Shown: positions 32,952 through 42,784, counted from the first letter of the stretch. The stretch: DNA of 64,000 bases from Alteromonas oceanisediminis (GCF_018474025.1 NZ_JAHCTA010000001.1:62001-126000); one strand, 5' to 3'. The notes: generated from the sequence alone by a model not told the origin. Numbers and translations: made by a program.

Positions 32952-34572
32952 CGCGTGGCGACCAACCACAGCGTTTTTTGTCGCCGTATTGGGTGCGTGC
33001 TTAGCCGGTTGTTCCCCAACAGAAACATCGCAACCGTCAACACGCGGTGTTGTGTATTGTTCAGAGAGCGATCCGACTAGCTTCAATCCGCAATTAGATA
33101 CCTCAGGTACAACGTCAGATGCAAGTGCGCATCAACTTTATGATCGCTTAATCGAGTTTGATATCGAGACGGGGAACATCGTGGCAGGACTGGCTGAAAG
33201 CTGGCTTGTCAGCGAAGATGGTCTAGTGTATACCTTTCAATTGAAAAAGAACGTCGCCTTTCACCACACCGACTACTTTTCGCCATCGCGCACCTTTAAC
33301 GCCGATGACGTGTTGTTCAGCATTAATCGTTGGCGCGATGAGTCGCACCCGTACCACACAATATCCGGCGGCATGTACCCGTATTTTCAAAGTCTAAACC
33401 TAGCGGCGAACATCGAATCTGTCGACCGGATTAACGGTTATCGGATCCAAATCCACCTCACTAAACCGGATAGTTCATTTTTGGCTCACTTAGCCACTGA
33501 TTTTGCGGTCATTTTATCTGCAGAATACGCAGATGAATTGCTCAAGCAGGGTCGACCCGAAGCATTAGACCACTACCCTATCGGTACAGGTCCGTATCGA
33601 TTTGTCGAGTATCGAAAGAATCGTTTCATTCGTTATGAACGACATGATAACTATTGGCGTCATTCGGTTCCTAATCCACAGTTGGTGTTTGATATCACAC
33701 AACGCAGCGCACTGCGGCTCGCTAAACTGATCACCGGAGAGTGCGACGTTTCTGCATTTCCCGCACAAAGCGAGCTCAACGCAGTACGCGAAGATGACCG
33801 ACTGACGCTGCTTGAAAAGCCTGGCCTTAACGTGGGGTTCTGGGCGTTCAATACGCAGCGCGAACCCTTTGACAATCCTGATGTTCGTCGAGCCTTAGCC
33901 ATGGCAATTGATAAGTCGACACTGCTTGATGCCGTTTACTTTGGCAGTGCCAAGCGCGCTATCGGGATTGTTCCACCCACCTCGTGGGCGCATCAACAGA
34001 ACGCCGAAGAAATCAGTTACAACCCAGTTCAATCGCGCAGTCTTTTGCGAGCGATGGGGGTAGAGCAAGGCTTTAGCATGACAATCTGGGCGATGCCGGT
34101 GCAGCGCGCTTACAACCCAAATGCTATGAAAATGGCGAAGTTGATGCAGGGTTACCTCGCTGCGGTGGGCGTTGAAGTGACGATTGTCAGTTATGACTGG
34201 ACGACATTTCGAAATAATCTGCAGGCTGGCATGCATGATTCTGTGTTGATTGGATGGTCTGCGGACAACGCTGATCCGGACAATTTCTATCGCCCTTTGT
34301 TAACCTGTGGCGCAATTCCGAGCGGAACCAACCGAGCAATGTGGTGTAACCAAAAATATGACAACCTGATCGAGCGTGCCATTGCGGTGACCGACAGTGA
34401 TCAACGTAAGCAATTGTATGCGCAAGCCAATCGGCTTCTGTACGAACAAGTGCCGTTGCTACCCATTGCTCATGCGTTTCGGTATCAGGCGCAACGTGAA
34501 AATATTAAAAAAGTCATTATCAACTCTTATGGTGGTATTCAGCTAGGGGAGGTAGAGAAGCGCGATGACTAA
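32941..34572 (+). CDS. sapA: SapA, periplasmic peptide-binding lipoprotein
   Basis: Solute-binding protein of 543 residues (family 5, OppA/DppA fold) of the SapABCDF transporter, known for antimicrobial-peptide resistance and peptide or haem uptake in enteric bacteria and Haemophilus. The signal peptide ends GACLAGC, a lipobox, so it is a lipoprotein, unlike the soluble enteric SapA. SBP5 motifs include YTFQLKKNVAFH and FNADDVLFSINRW. I chose ATG 32941, inside the last codons of pspF; a GTG at 32929 is also in frame. Confidence 0.9.
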   Translation: MKRSAWRPTTAFFVAVLGACLAGCSPTETSQPSTRGVVYCSESDPTSFNPQLDTSGTTSDASAHQLYDRLIEFDIETGNIVAGLAESWLVSEDGLVYTFQLKKNVAFHHTDYFSPSRTFNADDVLFSINRWRDESHPYHTISGGMYPYFQSLNLAANIESVDRINGYRIQIHLTKPDSSFLAHLATDFAVILSAEYADELLKQGRPEALDHYPIGTGPYRFVEYRKNRFIRYERHDNYWRHSVPNPQLVFDITQRSALRLAKLITGECDVSAFPAQSELNAVREDDRLTLLEKPGLNVGFWAFNTQREPFDNPDVRRALAMAIDKSTLLDAVYFGSAKRAIGIVPPTSWAHQQNAEEISYNPVQSRSLLRAMGVEQGFSMTIWAMPVQRAYNPNAMKMAKLMQGYLAAVGVEVTIVSYDWTTFRNNLQAGMHDSVLIGWSADNADPDNFYRPLLTCGAIPSGTNRAMWCNQKYDNLIERAIAVTDSDQRKQLYAQANRLLYEQVPLLPIAHAFRYQAQRENIKKVIINSYGGIQLGEVEKRDD

Positions 34573-35587
34573 GATTTTGCTCCGCTACCTTAACTTACTG
34601 GTACTGACTTTACTGGTAGTCATTGTCTTTTCGTTTACGCTCGGTTATTTGTTTCCCGGCGATGTTTATACCAATTTAACGGGCTTAGAATCCAAAGCCG
34701 AGGCGTTACGTTACTTAAAGGTTGATAGTGACGCGGGCTTCTTTTCGTTATTTATTGCCTATTTTTCAAATACCTTGGTGGGTCAATGGGGGGTCAGCTC
34801 AATCACCGGCGAACCTCTTTTTTCCGAAGTGTTACTGTCGCTACCAGCAACACTGGAGCTTGGGTTTTACGCCTTACTGCTTGCCGTTGTAGTCGGCCTT
34901 CCCTGTGGTTTTTTTGCCGGCTTGAAGCCGCAGCGAAGTCTGGACATGTCGATACTGGGTGCCAGTGCTGTCATGTATTCGTTCCCGGTATTTTGGCTCG
35001 CGATGGTGTTCATACTGATTTTTAGTCTGAATCTCGAATGGTTACCTATGTCAGGTCGTGTCGACTTGCTGCTGAACGTACCCACGGTGAGTGGTTTCAT
35101 TTTTGTGGATATTTTACTCGCAGATAACATCGACAAAGGTCATGCATTTGTTGATGCGCTTAAACACCTTGCATTACCCACCTTGTCAGTTTCTATCATC
35201 ACAATGGCAACGCTAATTCGCGCAGTTCGACGCTCTACACTTGATGTCATGCGAAAGCCTTACATTATTGCCGCACAGTCACGAGGTCTTAGCAGTGCGC
35301 AAATTTTCCTCAAGCATGGAATGCGTAATGCTTTGTTACCGATACTGCCTATCATGGCCATGCAGGTAACCACGTTAATCACAAATGTTATGATCGTTGA
35401 GTCGCTCTTTTCCTGGCCCGGTATGGGCCACTGGTTGCTACAAGCAATTTATCAGCAAGATTACCCAGCCATTCGAACTGGCCTTCTGGCCGTTGCCGGT
35501 GCCGTGATTGTGCTGACGATCATCATTGAAGTCCTTAGCCGGTTGGTTGACCCTAGCAGAGAGAAGTTTGATCGTGTCGCGGTTTAA
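34565..35587 (+). CDS. sapB: SapB, ABC transporter permease
   Basis: Inner-membrane permease of 340 residues with about six membrane segments and the DppB/OppB-type loop EAA: MRKPYIIAAQSRGLSSAQIF. ATG 34565 overlaps the sapA stop by eight bases. It forms the channel with SapC. Confidence 0.93.
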   Translation: MTKILLRYLNLLVLTLLVVIVFSFTLGYLFPGDVYTNLTGLESKAEALRYLKVDSDAGFFSLFIAYFSNTLVGQWGVSSITGEPLFSEVLLSLPATLELGFYALLLAVVVGLPCGFFAGLKPQRSLDMSILGASAVMYSFPVFWLAMVFILIFSLNLEWLPMSGRVDLLLNVPTVSGFIFVDILLADNIDKGHAFVDALKHLALPTLSVSIITMATLIRAVRRSTLDVMRKPYIIAAQSRGLSSAQIFLKHGMRNALLPILPIMAMQVTTLITNVMIVESLFSWPGMGHWLLQAIYQQDYPAIRTGLLAVAGAVIVLTIIIEVLSRLVDPSREKFDRVAV

Positions 35588-36467
35588 TCTCTATCAGGAT
35601 GAGTTTCATCCCTCACCGTGGCGACAAACGTGGCGCGAATTTAAACGCAGCCATGTTGCCATGGCGGGTGTCGTTGTATTGGCTATTTTTGCGTTCATCG
35701 CTTTTTTTGGGCCACTAATATCGCCCTATGATCCAACGCTGCAAAATACTGATGCACTGCTGGTGCCGCCCTCATGGGATGCCAGTGGCACCGTGCGCTA
35801 CGTAATGGGCACCGATGCATTGGGTCGCGACTTATTCTCACGTTTAATCCACGGCGCACAAGTCACTTTTGGTACCAGCGTGATGCTGGTCTTAATCGCT
35901 ATGCTTGTGGGTGTGGCGATTGGCGTGATGGCTGGCATGAGCAATGGCACCCGAGCGAGTGTCATCAATCACCTGCTTGATGCCCTGATGGTAATCCCAA
36001 CGCTGTTGTTAGCCATTATTATCGTAGCGATTTTGGGTACCGGTTTGGTTAACAGCATGTGGGCGATTACGCTGGCACTGATCCCGCATTTTGTGCATCA
36101 CACACGTAACACGGTACGGGAGTTGATGAATAAAGAATACATTCTCGCTGCCCGTCTGGATGGCGCGTCTAAAACACATATATTCGTTCACTCATTACTT
36201 CCCAACATGATTGAAATGCTTGTCGTACAATGGACGATTGCACTGTCTGTCGCGATCCTGGACATCACCGCGCTAGGCTTTCTTAATCTCGGTGCGCAAG
36301 GTTCAACCATTGAACTGGGGGCTATCCTCGCCGATAGTGTCAATGTCGTTTATATTGCGCCGTGGAATATCGCCCTACCGGGATTGACGATTTTTGCCAT
36401 GGTGTTTGCCGTAAACGTGGTGGGAGACGGTCTACGTGCAGCTCTCAACAGGAGGCTAAGACACTAA
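35574..36467 (+). CDS. sapC: SapC, ABC transporter permease
   Basis: Permease of 297 residues of the OppC/DppC group, with the N-terminal OppC_N segment (FKRSHVAMAGVVVLAIFAFIAFF) and the EAA loop MNKEYILAARLDGASKTHIF. I chose GTG 35574 (giving VSRFNLYQ), which overlaps the end of sapB by 14 bases and has AGAGAGAAG upstream; an open frame 48 bases longer lies wholly inside sapB. The length then equals enteric SapC (296). Confidence 0.9.
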   Translation: MSRFNLYQDEFHPSPWRQTWREFKRSHVAMAGVVVLAIFAFIAFFGPLISPYDPTLQNTDALLVPPSWDASGTVRYVMGTDALGRDLFSRLIHGAQVTFGTSVMLVLIAMLVGVAIGVMAGMSNGTRASVINHLLDALMVIPTLLLAIIIVAILGTGLVNSMWAITLALIPHFVHHTRNTVRELMNKEYILAARLDGASKTHIFVHSLLPNMIEMLVVQWTIALSVAILDITALGFLNLGAQGSTIELGAILADSVNVVYIAPWNIALPGLTIFAMVFAVNVVGDGLRAALNRRLRH

Positions 36468-37462
36468 TGGCATTGTTAGATATCAAAAATCTTACGCTGG
36501 AAATCGATACCGACAACGGTTGGATTAAGGCCTTAGACAAAGCCAACCTGAGCGTAAGAGAGGGTGAGATACAGGCTTTGGTCGGTGAATCTGGTTCAGG
36601 CAAAAGTTTAATCGTGCGCGCGATTTCAGGTGGTCTGCCGCCGCAGATGCGTCTGACTGCGGATCGCATGACGTGGCGCGGCGCAAATCTCTTGGCAATG
36701 AACGCAGAACAACGCCGTGAAATCATGCGTAGAGATATTGCTGTTGTGTATCAGGACCCTCTCGCTTCGCTCGATCCATCGGTCACGCTGGGTGAGCAAT
36801 TGGAAGAAAGCGTTCCTTATGAATTTGTGGGTAAAGGTTGGTTTTGGGAAAAGCAAAAAGAGCGCAAGCGTATTGCCATTGAACTGGTGCATAAAGTCGG
36901 CATAAAAGATCATGCCGGTGTCATGAGCGCTTACCCGCACCAGATTGCCAGTGATATAGGGCAAAAATTCATGATCGCTATGGCGTTGGTATCCCAGCCC
37001 GCGTTACTGATTGCGGATGACCCCACACGCGGCATGGAAGCGACAACAAAAGTACAAATCCTAAAATTGTTTAAACGCCTCAACCAGACTAAACGCTTAA
37101 GCATCCTGTTTGTAGGCCACGACTTACTGGCGATTTCCAGTATGTCAGATTCAATGACCGTGTTGTACTGCGGTCAGACGGTTGAATCCGGCCCTATCAA
37201 ACAACTGCAAAAAAGACCGCTACATCCTTACACTAAGGCGTTGCTAGATAGCGCGCCGAGCTTTCGTGCAGACTTGCCACCAAAGTCGCCTTTAGTTACG
37301 CTGCCGGGCACGATACCAACGTTGCAACACCTTCCGATCGGATGCAGACTGGGGCCGCGCTGTCACCGCGCGCAAAAAACCTGTGTACAAACACCGGCCG
37401 TCAGAAAAATTCATGATCATTTTTATAGCTGCCACTACCCCTTACACACGAATAACTCATGA
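36467..37462 (+). CDS. sapD: SapD, ABC transporter ATPase
   Basis: Nucleotide-binding subunit of 331 residues. Walker A GESGSGKS, Walker B LLIADDPTRGME. The signature region is degenerate (HQIASDIGQKFMIAMAL instead of LSGGQ), a feature also of E. coli SapD, and the C-terminal oligopeptide motif LPIGCRLGPRC is present. ATG 36467 overlaps the sapC stop as TAATG, with GGAGG upstream. E. coli SapD also supports Trk potassium uptake. Confidence 0.93.
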   Translation: MALLDIKNLTLEIDTDNGWIKALDKANLSVREGEIQALVGESGSGKSLIVRAISGGLPPQMRLTADRMTWRGANLLAMNAEQRREIMRRDIAVVYQDPLASLDPSVTLGEQLEESVPYEFVGKGWFWEKQKERKRIAIELVHKVGIKDHAGVMSAYPHQIASDIGQKFMIAMALVSQPALLIADDPTRGMEATTKVQILKLFKRLNQTKRLSILFVGHDLLAISSMSDSMTVLYCGQTVESGPIKQLQKRPLHPYTKALLDSAPSFRADLPPKSPLVTLPGTIPTLQHLPIGCRLGPRCHRAQKTCVQTPAVRKIHDHFYSCHYPLHTNNS

Positions 37463-38265
37463 CTCAGTTACTGTCTGCTCACTCGCTCACGTTCAGCAAT
37501 GTAAAACCAGCCTGGTTTAGCCGCCAGAAACGACGCGAATTTCAGCTTGGTCCGCTTGACCTGAGTATTGAAAAAGCTGAAACAGTAGCGATCATTGGCG
37601 GTAACCGGTCAGGTAAATCGTTACTGGCCAAGCTACTTTGTGGTGCGATTGAGCCGAGCGCAGGTGAAATCCAGTTTCATCAGGAAACCACGGGGCACAG
37701 CAAAGCCGATTTGTTGCGATGGCAGAAGCGTCAGGTCAGAATGATATTTCAGCGCAGTTCTGAGTCTCTCAACCCTGCGCTGATTATTGGAGATATCTTA
37801 CAAGAACCTCTCAAACTGAATACCGACCAAACCGCCGCCGAACGAGAAGAGCGTGTCGAACAAGTCTTGGTGCAGGTAGGGCTGTTACGCGACCACTTTT
37901 TTTTCTATCCGCACATGTTGTCTGACGGGCAACAACAGCGGGTGGCAATGGCTAGAGCGCTGATCCTGAACCCCAGCATCATTGTTGCCGACGAGCCCTT
38001 TGCAGCACTTGACCCATCGGTACGCTCGCAAACGGTGAACCTCGTTTTACGTTTACAGCGGGAGCTTGGCTTGTCTTTCGTATTTATTAGCCACAACCTT
38101 GGTATCGTGCGTCACATTGCAGACCGCATCATTGTCATGCACGATGGCCAGATTGTAGAAACTGGCCGAACCGATACGTTGTTTCGGTGGCCTAAGCATG
38201 ATGTCACAAAGCGGCTTGTCTCTGCGCACCAGTCGCTAGTAAGGCAACATCAGACGCACGCGTAG
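37459..38265 (+). CDS. sapF: SapF, ABC transporter ATPase
   Basis: Nucleotide-binding subunit of 268 residues with Walker A GGNRSGKSLL, a near-standard signature LSDGQQQRVAMARAL and Walker B IIVADEPFAALD. It overlaps sapD by ATGA. The pair would combine one degenerate and one canonical ATPase, as in enteric Sap. Last gene of pspF-sapABCDF, convergent with oadB; the short hairpin around its stop (CAGACGC/GCGTCTG) may end transcription. Confidence 0.93.
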   Translation: MTQLLSAHSLTFSNVKPAWFSRQKRREFQLGPLDLSIEKAETVAIIGGNRSGKSLLAKLLCGAIEPSAGEIQFHQETTGHSKADLLRWQKRQVRMIFQRSSESLNPALIIGDILQEPLKLNTDQTAAEREERVEQVLVQVGLLRDHFFFYPHMLSDGQQQRVAMARALILNPSIIVADEPFAALDPSVRSQTVNLVLRLQRELGLSFVFISHNLGIVRHIADRIIVMHDGQIVETGRTDTLFRWPKHDVTKRLVSAHQSLVRQHQTHA

Positions 38266-38280
38266 CGTCTGAATGTAAAA

Positions 38281-39411
38281 CTATCCGACTAGCGACAGCA
38301 ATATACCTGCGGCGACCGCCGAGCCCAGTACGCCTGCCACATTCGGCCCCATGGCGTGCATTAACAAAAAGTTATGCGGGTTAGCTTCCAAACCGACTTT
38401 ATTCACCACACGCGCGGCCATGGGCACCGCACTGACGCCGGCTGCACCGATCAAAGGGTTGATAGTGCCTCCGCTGACTTTGCTCATGCCCTTAGCCATC
38501 AGCACGCCAGCGGCAGTGCCAATTGAAAATGCCACGGCGCCCAAGCCAAGAATACCTAACGTTTCTAACGTCAGAAACTGCTCAGCGGAAAGCTTTGAAC
38601 CTACAGCAAGGCCTAAAAAGATAGTCACGACATTGATCAGTTCATTCTGTGCTGTTTTATTCAGGCGCTCGACCACGCCGCACTCACGCATTAAGTTACC
38701 GAAACAGAACATACCGACTAAAGGCGTCGCGGTTGGTAAGAAAATAATGGTTAACAGTAACACCGCCAATGGGAACAAAGTCTTTTCACGCTGCGACACT
38801 GGACGAAGCTGGGCCATTTCTATTTTGCGCTCTTTCTCATTCGTTAGAAGCCGCATAATTGGGGGTTGAATGATAGGGACCAATGCCATGTAGGAATAGG
38901 CAGCAACGGCGATAGCACCGAGCAAATCGGGCGCTAACCGCGACGCAAGAAATATTGCCGTGGGCCCATCAGCTCCGCCGATAATCGCGATGGCAGCCGC
39001 GTCTTTTAATGTAAATTCGAATCCCGGCACTAAGTTCAGTGCAATCGCACCAAACAGTGTGGCAAAAATACCGAATTGTGCGGCAGCACCTAGCAACAAC
39101 ATACGCGGGTTGGCAATCAATGCGCCGAAATCAGTCATTGCGCCCACTCCCATAAATATCAGCAATGGAAACACACCGGTTTCAATGCCCACGTAGTAAA
39201 TGTAATGAAGGAGCCCGCCGACTTCGGAAAATCCGGCCAATGGGATGTTGGTTAACAGCGCACCAAAGCCGATGGGAAACAGCAGCAAGGGTTCAAACTT
39301 TTTGACGATCGCCAAATACAACAGTCCCAATCCAACCAACATCATGATTAACTGGCCGGCGGTAAAATGCGGCAGCGCGGTGCTCTGCCACAGGATTTCG
39401 AGTTTATCCAT
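38281..39411 (-). CDS. oadB: oxaloacetate decarboxylase beta subunit (Na+ pump)
   Basis: Membrane subunit of 376 residues that decarboxylates carboxybiotin and exports Na+. Around nine to eleven hydrophobic segments; conserved [23 protein letters not shown] holds the Asp of the ion site and [18 protein letters not shown] the C-terminal motif. The length matches glutaconyl/oxaloacetate decarboxylase beta subunits. It lies two bases after oadA. With OadA and OadG it couples oxaloacetate breakdown to a sodium gradient, suggesting a marine, Na+-using organism. Confidence 0.94.
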   Translation of the reverse strand: MDKLEILWQSTALPHFTAGQLIMMLVGLGLLYLAIVKKFEPLLLFPIGFGALLTNIPLAGFSEVGGLLHYIYYVGIETGVFPLLIFMGVGAMTDFGALIANPRMLLLGAAAQFGIFATLFGAIALNLVPGFEFTLKDAAAIAIIGGADGPTAIFLASRLAPDLLGAIAVAAYSYMALVPIIQPPIMRLLTNEKERKIEMAQLRPVSQREKTLFPLAVLLLTIIFLPTATPLVGMFCFGNLMRECGVVERLNKTAQNELINVVTIFLGLAVGSKLSAEQFLTLETLGILGLGAVAFSIGTAAGVLMAKGMSKVSGGTINPLIGAAGVSAVPMAARVVNKVGLEANPHNFLLMHAMGPNVAGVLGSAVAAGILLSLVG

Positions 39412-39413
39412 AC

Positions 39414-41213
39414 TTAATTTACCGTTATCAGAGGCTGACTTGTTTGCACCGAGTCCCCTTCTTTGACTAATAATTGGGATACTGAGCCTGTGACTGAGCT
39501 GCGTATTTCCGTTTCCATCTTCATCGCTTCCAGCATAATAACCACATCGCCCTCTTCTACCTGTGCGCCTTGCCCAACTAATATAGACACGATATTACCT
39601 GAAAGTGGTGCGGTTATTTGTTGCCCTTCCCCAGCGTTTGACGAAGCCGGTTTATTGTCATCGCTAGAGGGCGCTGATGGCGTGATCGATGCGAGCTCCC
39701 CACTCGGTGCCACGGTGACTTGATACGTTTTACCTTCCACCTGTACATCATAAGACTGCGCACTGTTGTTGGTAGTCTCAGTGGGCTCAGAAGTCTTCGT
39801 TTCGGCATCGCTTTTAGTTGAGCCCGCTTGCGGTGCTGGTTCAAATGCGTCTGCATTGCCACGGTTTTTCAGGAATTTAAGCCCAACCTGAGGGAATAGC
39901 GCGTAAGTTAGCACATCATCCAGTGACTCATCGGCTAACGAGAAACTTTGTTCTTTTGCCAGCGTAGTCAATTCATCGGTTAGTTCGTCCACTTCAGGTG
40001 ACAGTCTGTCGGCAGGACGGCAAGTTATTGGCTCTTCACCATTTAATACGCGCGCCTGAAGTGATTCGTTGACCGGTGCAGGAGAGGCACCATATTCTCC
40101 TTTTAATACGCCAGCGGTTTCTTTCGAGATACTTTTGTAACGTTCGCCGGATAATACATTCATCACCGCTTGAGTGCCGACAATTTGAGATGTTGGCGTC
40201 ACAAGGGGGATGAACCCCAGATCCTCACGAACTTTAGGGATTTCATCCAAAACATCACTAAATTTGTCTTCGGCGCCCTGCTCTTTGAGCTGGTTCTCCA
40301 TATTCGTGAGCATACCACCGGGAACCTGTGCCGTTAGGATCCGAGCGTCAACGCCTTTGAGACTACCTTCAAATTGCGCGTATTTTTTGCGTACTTCACG
40401 GAAATACTCAGCGACCTGCGTGAGCTCTGCAAGGGAGAGCCCAGTATCTCGCTCGGTCCCTTCGAGGATCGCAACAATCGTTTCTGTTGCCGTATGACCA
40501 TAGGTCATGCTCATGGGAGAAATGGCGGTATCCAGCATATCAATACCCGCATCAATCGCTTTTTGATAGGTCGCGGTGCTCAAACCCGTTGTTGCGTGAC
40601 ATTGCATTGCAATCGGCACTGAGACTGTTTCTTTAAGGCCCTTTATCAGCGCTTCACACTCATAAGGCTTTAACAGCCCTGCCATGTCTTTAATACAAAT
40701 CGAGTGAACCCCAAGACCTTCAAGCTCCTTCGCCATGGCCAACCATGTGTCTAAGGTATGCACTGGACTTACCGTATAGGAAATGGTGCCTTGCGCATGC
40801 GCGCCGCAGTCGATGGTCGCTTTTATTGCAGTTTTCAAGTTCCTGACATCGTTCATCGCATCAAAGATACGAAATACGTCGACGCCGTTTTTATGAGCTC
40901 GCTTCACAAAAGCTTCAACCACATCATCTGCATAATGCCGATAGCCCAGAAGATTTTGACCTCGCAGCAACATCTGCTGACGTGTATTTGGCATCGCGGC
41001 TTTGATCTGGCGAATACGTTCCCATGGGTCCTCACCCAAATAGCGTATACACGCATCAAACGTCGCGCCGCCCCATGATTCGACTGACCAATAGCCAATT
41101 TTATCGAGCGAAGCAGCGATGGGTAGCATATCCTCTAATCGAAGACGTGTCGCAAGCAAAGACTGATGTGCATCACGCAGCACCAGCTCTGTTAGAGCAA
41201 GGGGTTTGGTCAT
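39414..41213 (-). CDS. oadA: oxaloacetate decarboxylase alpha subunit, biotin-bearing
   Basis: Cytoplasmic carboxyltransferase of 599 residues that moves CO2 from oxaloacetate to biotin. N-terminal pyruvate carboxylase-like TIM barrel ([33 protein letters not shown]), a Pro/Ala/Ser/Thr-rich linker (about 470-525) and a C-terminal biotinyl domain with the biotin Lys in EAMKMET. Standard length for the family. Middle gene of oadGAB. Confidence 0.95.
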   Translation of the reverse strand: MTKPLALTELVLRDAHQSLLATRLRLEDMLPIAASLDKIGYWSVESWGGATFDACIRYLGEDPWERIRQIKAAMPNTRQQMLLRGQNLLGYRHYADDVVEAFVKRAHKNGVDVFRIFDAMNDVRNLKTAIKATIDCGAHAQGTISYTVSPVHTLDTWLAMAKELEGLGVHSICIKDMAGLLKPYECEALIKGLKETVSVPIAMQCHATTGLSTATYQKAIDAGIDMLDTAISPMSMTYGHTATETIVAILEGTERDTGLSLAELTQVAEYFREVRKKYAQFEGSLKGVDARILTAQVPGGMLTNMENQLKEQGAEDKFSDVLDEIPKVREDLGFIPLVTPTSQIVGTQAVMNVLSGERYKSISKETAGVLKGEYGASPAPVNESLQARVLNGEEPITCRPADRLSPEVDELTDELTTLAKEQSFSLADESLDDVLTYALFPQVGLKFLKNRGNADAFEPAPQAGSTKSDAETKTSEPTETTNNSAQSYDVQVEGKTYQVTVAPSGELASITPSAPSSDDNKPASSNAGEGQQITAPLSGNIVSILVGQGAQVEEGDVVIMLEAMKMETEIRSSVTGSVSQLLVKEGDSVQTSQPLITVN

Positions 41214-41230
41214 AGGAACTCCGATTTAGG

Positions 41231-41509
41231 TTAAGTCGACTTACGATATCGGTGGACAGCAGCCGCAATGGCCGCCACTACGGCGTTGGATAAGGGGGGC
41301 TCCGCCACGGCTTGAGGCTTTGCAGGCGAGTGCGCAGGCAGTGGCCCCGGGAACCGGTTCACCAACGCAGCAAGTACCTGCATGGCAATGATAAGAAAAC
41401 TGAGAAATAGGAAAACAGACAGCATACCAACGCCCATAAGAATAGCGGCTTCAACCAGTTGACCGTTGACCACACTGGATGCCGAGTCGGCTAATGATAA
41501 ATTTTGCAT
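41231..41509 (-). CDS. oadG: oxaloacetate decarboxylase gamma subunit
   Basis: Small subunit of 92 residues with one membrane helix (about 22-45, ILMGVGMLSVFLFLSFLIIAM) and a Pro/Ala-rich cytoplasmic tail ending AAVHRYRKST, the zinc/alpha-binding part in known OadG. I chose ATG 41509 (MQNLSLADS) because AAGGAG lies eight bases upstream; an in-frame TTG is nine codons earlier. It assembles alpha with beta. Confidence 0.9.
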   Translation of the reverse strand: MQNLSLADSASSVVNGQLVEAAILMGVGMLSVFLFLSFLIIAMQVLAALVNRFPGPLPAHSPAKPQAVAEPPLSNAVVAAIAAAVHRYRKST

Positions 41510-41890
41510 GCCACGTTCTCCTTTCCATTTATTCAACCGTCATAAGTATCACGCCGATCAGTCAAAAGCAATCCACTCACGGCACAAAATGAATAAAAAA
41601 CCGAATATTATAAACATTTCCGCTTCAATTTCGCTTATTATGCATTATTTTTACATATTTATTACATTTAGATGTGTTATTCCGGTTATGGATGTCAATT
41701 TAGAGCACTGCGATACTTGGCGTTCGTGTTATCAACTTCAATGGAAGACGAGATTGCGCAGTTCACTCAAACGCACAGCAACGTTCTGTGAAAATACAGC
41801 GGTGGTAATCACCGTTTGAGATACAAGATAGGAAAGTGTTCAAAACGATTCAGCGATCGTTAATCCGCAACTATTCCGGTATGACGAGGT
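41510..41890. other. AT-rich gap upstream of oadG and downstream of tRNA genes
   Basis: No gene with a plausible start was found. It must hold the oadGAB promoter. A short hairpin (CGGTG-GTAAT-CACCG, 41800-41814) could end the tRNA transcript, but no clear T-run follows on the reverse strand. Confidence 0.4.
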
Positions 41891-41989
41891 TAATGACGCG
41901 TGTGGAAGGATCCAATAGATATTTTAATGCGGGATTAATGGCGCGTGTGGAAGGATTCACCCCTCCGGTTACCGGGCCGTCCGCCCTAG
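41891..41989 (-). repeat. two repeats of the tRNA-Arg 3' end downstream of tRNA-Arg
   Basis: On the reverse strand, downstream of the first tRNA-Arg, the last 18 or so bases of tRNA-Arg (ATCCTTCCACACGCGCCA) recur near 41938-41956 and, with one change, near 41892-41910. The first copy is preceded by a GC-rich hairpin spacer (GGGCGGACGGCCC, CCGGTAACCGG) and the two share a flank TAGATATTTYAATGCGGGRTTAATG (41917-41940 and 41994-42017). No complete tRNA can be formed from them. Confidence 0.75.
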
Positions 41990-42016
41990 CCAGTAGATAT
42001 TTCAATGCGGGGTTAA

Positions 42017-42093
42017 TGGCGCGTGTGGAAGGATTCGAACCTCCGACCGCCTGGTTCGTAGCCAGGTACTCTATCCAGCTGAGCTACACACGC
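42017..42093 (-). tRNA. tRNA-Arg (anticodon ACG), copy 1
   Basis: Complete cloverleaf with encoded CCA on the reverse strand. Acceptor GCGTGTG/CACACGC; anticodon loop CTACGAA between CCTGG and CCAGG gives ACG, read as inosine at the wobble base. T loop GTTCGAATC. The gene sequence equals copy 2 at 42265-42341. Confidence 0.97.
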
Positions 42094-42172
42094 GTGACAT
42101 TAAACTTACTAAACACCTTAAGACTAGCACAAGCTAGCCAACACAACCATGTTCTTGCAACGACATTCAATC

Positions 42173-42239
42173 AATGGCGCGTGTGGAAGGATTTACCCCT
42201 CCGGTGACCGGCGTGCGGTGACCGGGCCGTCCGCCCTAG
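42173..42239 (-). repeat. tRNA-Arg 3' end repeat between the two tRNA-Arg genes
   Basis: Same type of partial copy as at 41936-41989: the tRNA-Arg tail AATCCTTCCACACGCGCCA preceded by GGAGGGGT and the GC-rich hairpin spacer ending CTAGGGCGGACGGCCCGGT. Here the CCGGTGACCG part is partly doubled. Confidence 0.75.
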
Positions 42240-42264
42240 ACAGTATAATCCTTTTGAAAGATTA

Positions 42265-42341
42265 TGGCGCGTGTGGAAGGATTCGAACCTCCGACCGCCT
42301 GGTTCGTAGCCAGGTACTCTATCCAGCTGAGCTACACACGC
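42265..42341 (-). tRNA. tRNA-Arg (anticodon ACG), copy 2
   Basis: Same sequence and fold as the copy at 42017-42093, with encoded CCA. Transcribed from the upstream side with tRNA-Ser, giving order Ser-Arg-Arg. Confidence 0.97.
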
Positions 42342-42361
42342 GTTGTCTTACACAAAAAACA

Positions 42362-42452
42362 TGGCGGAGAGGGAGGGATTCGAACCCTCGATACCAGTAA
42401 TAGGTATGGTTCCTTAGCAGGGAACTGGTTTCAGCCACTCACCCACCTCTCC
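42362..42452 (-). tRNA. tRNA-Ser (anticodon GCT)
   Basis: Class II tRNA of 91 nt with a long variable arm (CATACCTATTACTGGTATCG). Acceptor GGAGAGG/CCTCTCC; anticodon stem GTTCC/GGAAC with loop CTGCTAA gives GCT. Encoded CCA. First of the tRNA cluster; its neighbours csrA and alaS are a common arrangement in gammaproteobacteria. Confidence 0.97.
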
Positions 42453-42694
42453 AAAATGTGGAGTCGAATTCTAACGACTCATGAAGGGAAGTCAAACCTT
42501 TTTTGGCCTAGGTTATTCTATCCGAAGGTATTTTGCACAATTAGCCCGAAGATTAACCTGTTCATGCATTAGTCGCTGTTTTAAGGGCGCTATTGCTGTC
42601 AGTCTCGGTAATTTAACCGCATGTTAACCTTCCATCTTGTGCAACGTAAAGCGCCCACTATTTGACACTAAAGAATGTGGATTATTGGAACTCG

Positions 42695-42748
42695 GCCCGA
42701 AGGACACGACCCGAAGGACTTGACCCGAAGGACTTGACCCGAAGGGTT
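42695..42748. repeat. short tandem repeat, unit about 14 bp
   Basis: Four successive units of the form CCCGAAGGACNNGA, the two central ones identical. The unit is not a multiple of three and no good reading frame carries it. Confidence 0.7.
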
Positions 42749-42784
42749 GGGCTTGATCGCGTTGGTCACAGCTGCAGCACACAC

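Noticed and set aside
36467-37462. Broken ABC ATPase, because the LSGGQ signature is missing
   Set aside because: A degenerate signature is a known feature of SapD; Walker A and B and the C-terminal motif are intact.
41891-42239. Attachment sites of an integrated element at tRNA-Arg
   Set aside because: The tRNA tail repeats are tens to hundreds of bases apart with only spacers and intact tRNA between them, and no integrase is present.
41836-42572. Several forward open frames across the tRNA cluster
   Set aside because: They run antisense through tRNA-Arg and tRNA-Ser and repeat the tRNA sequence as protein; not genes.
42695-42748. CRISPR-like array
   Set aside because: Units of 14 bp are contiguous without spacers; simple tandem repeat. 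No cas genes are in the window.
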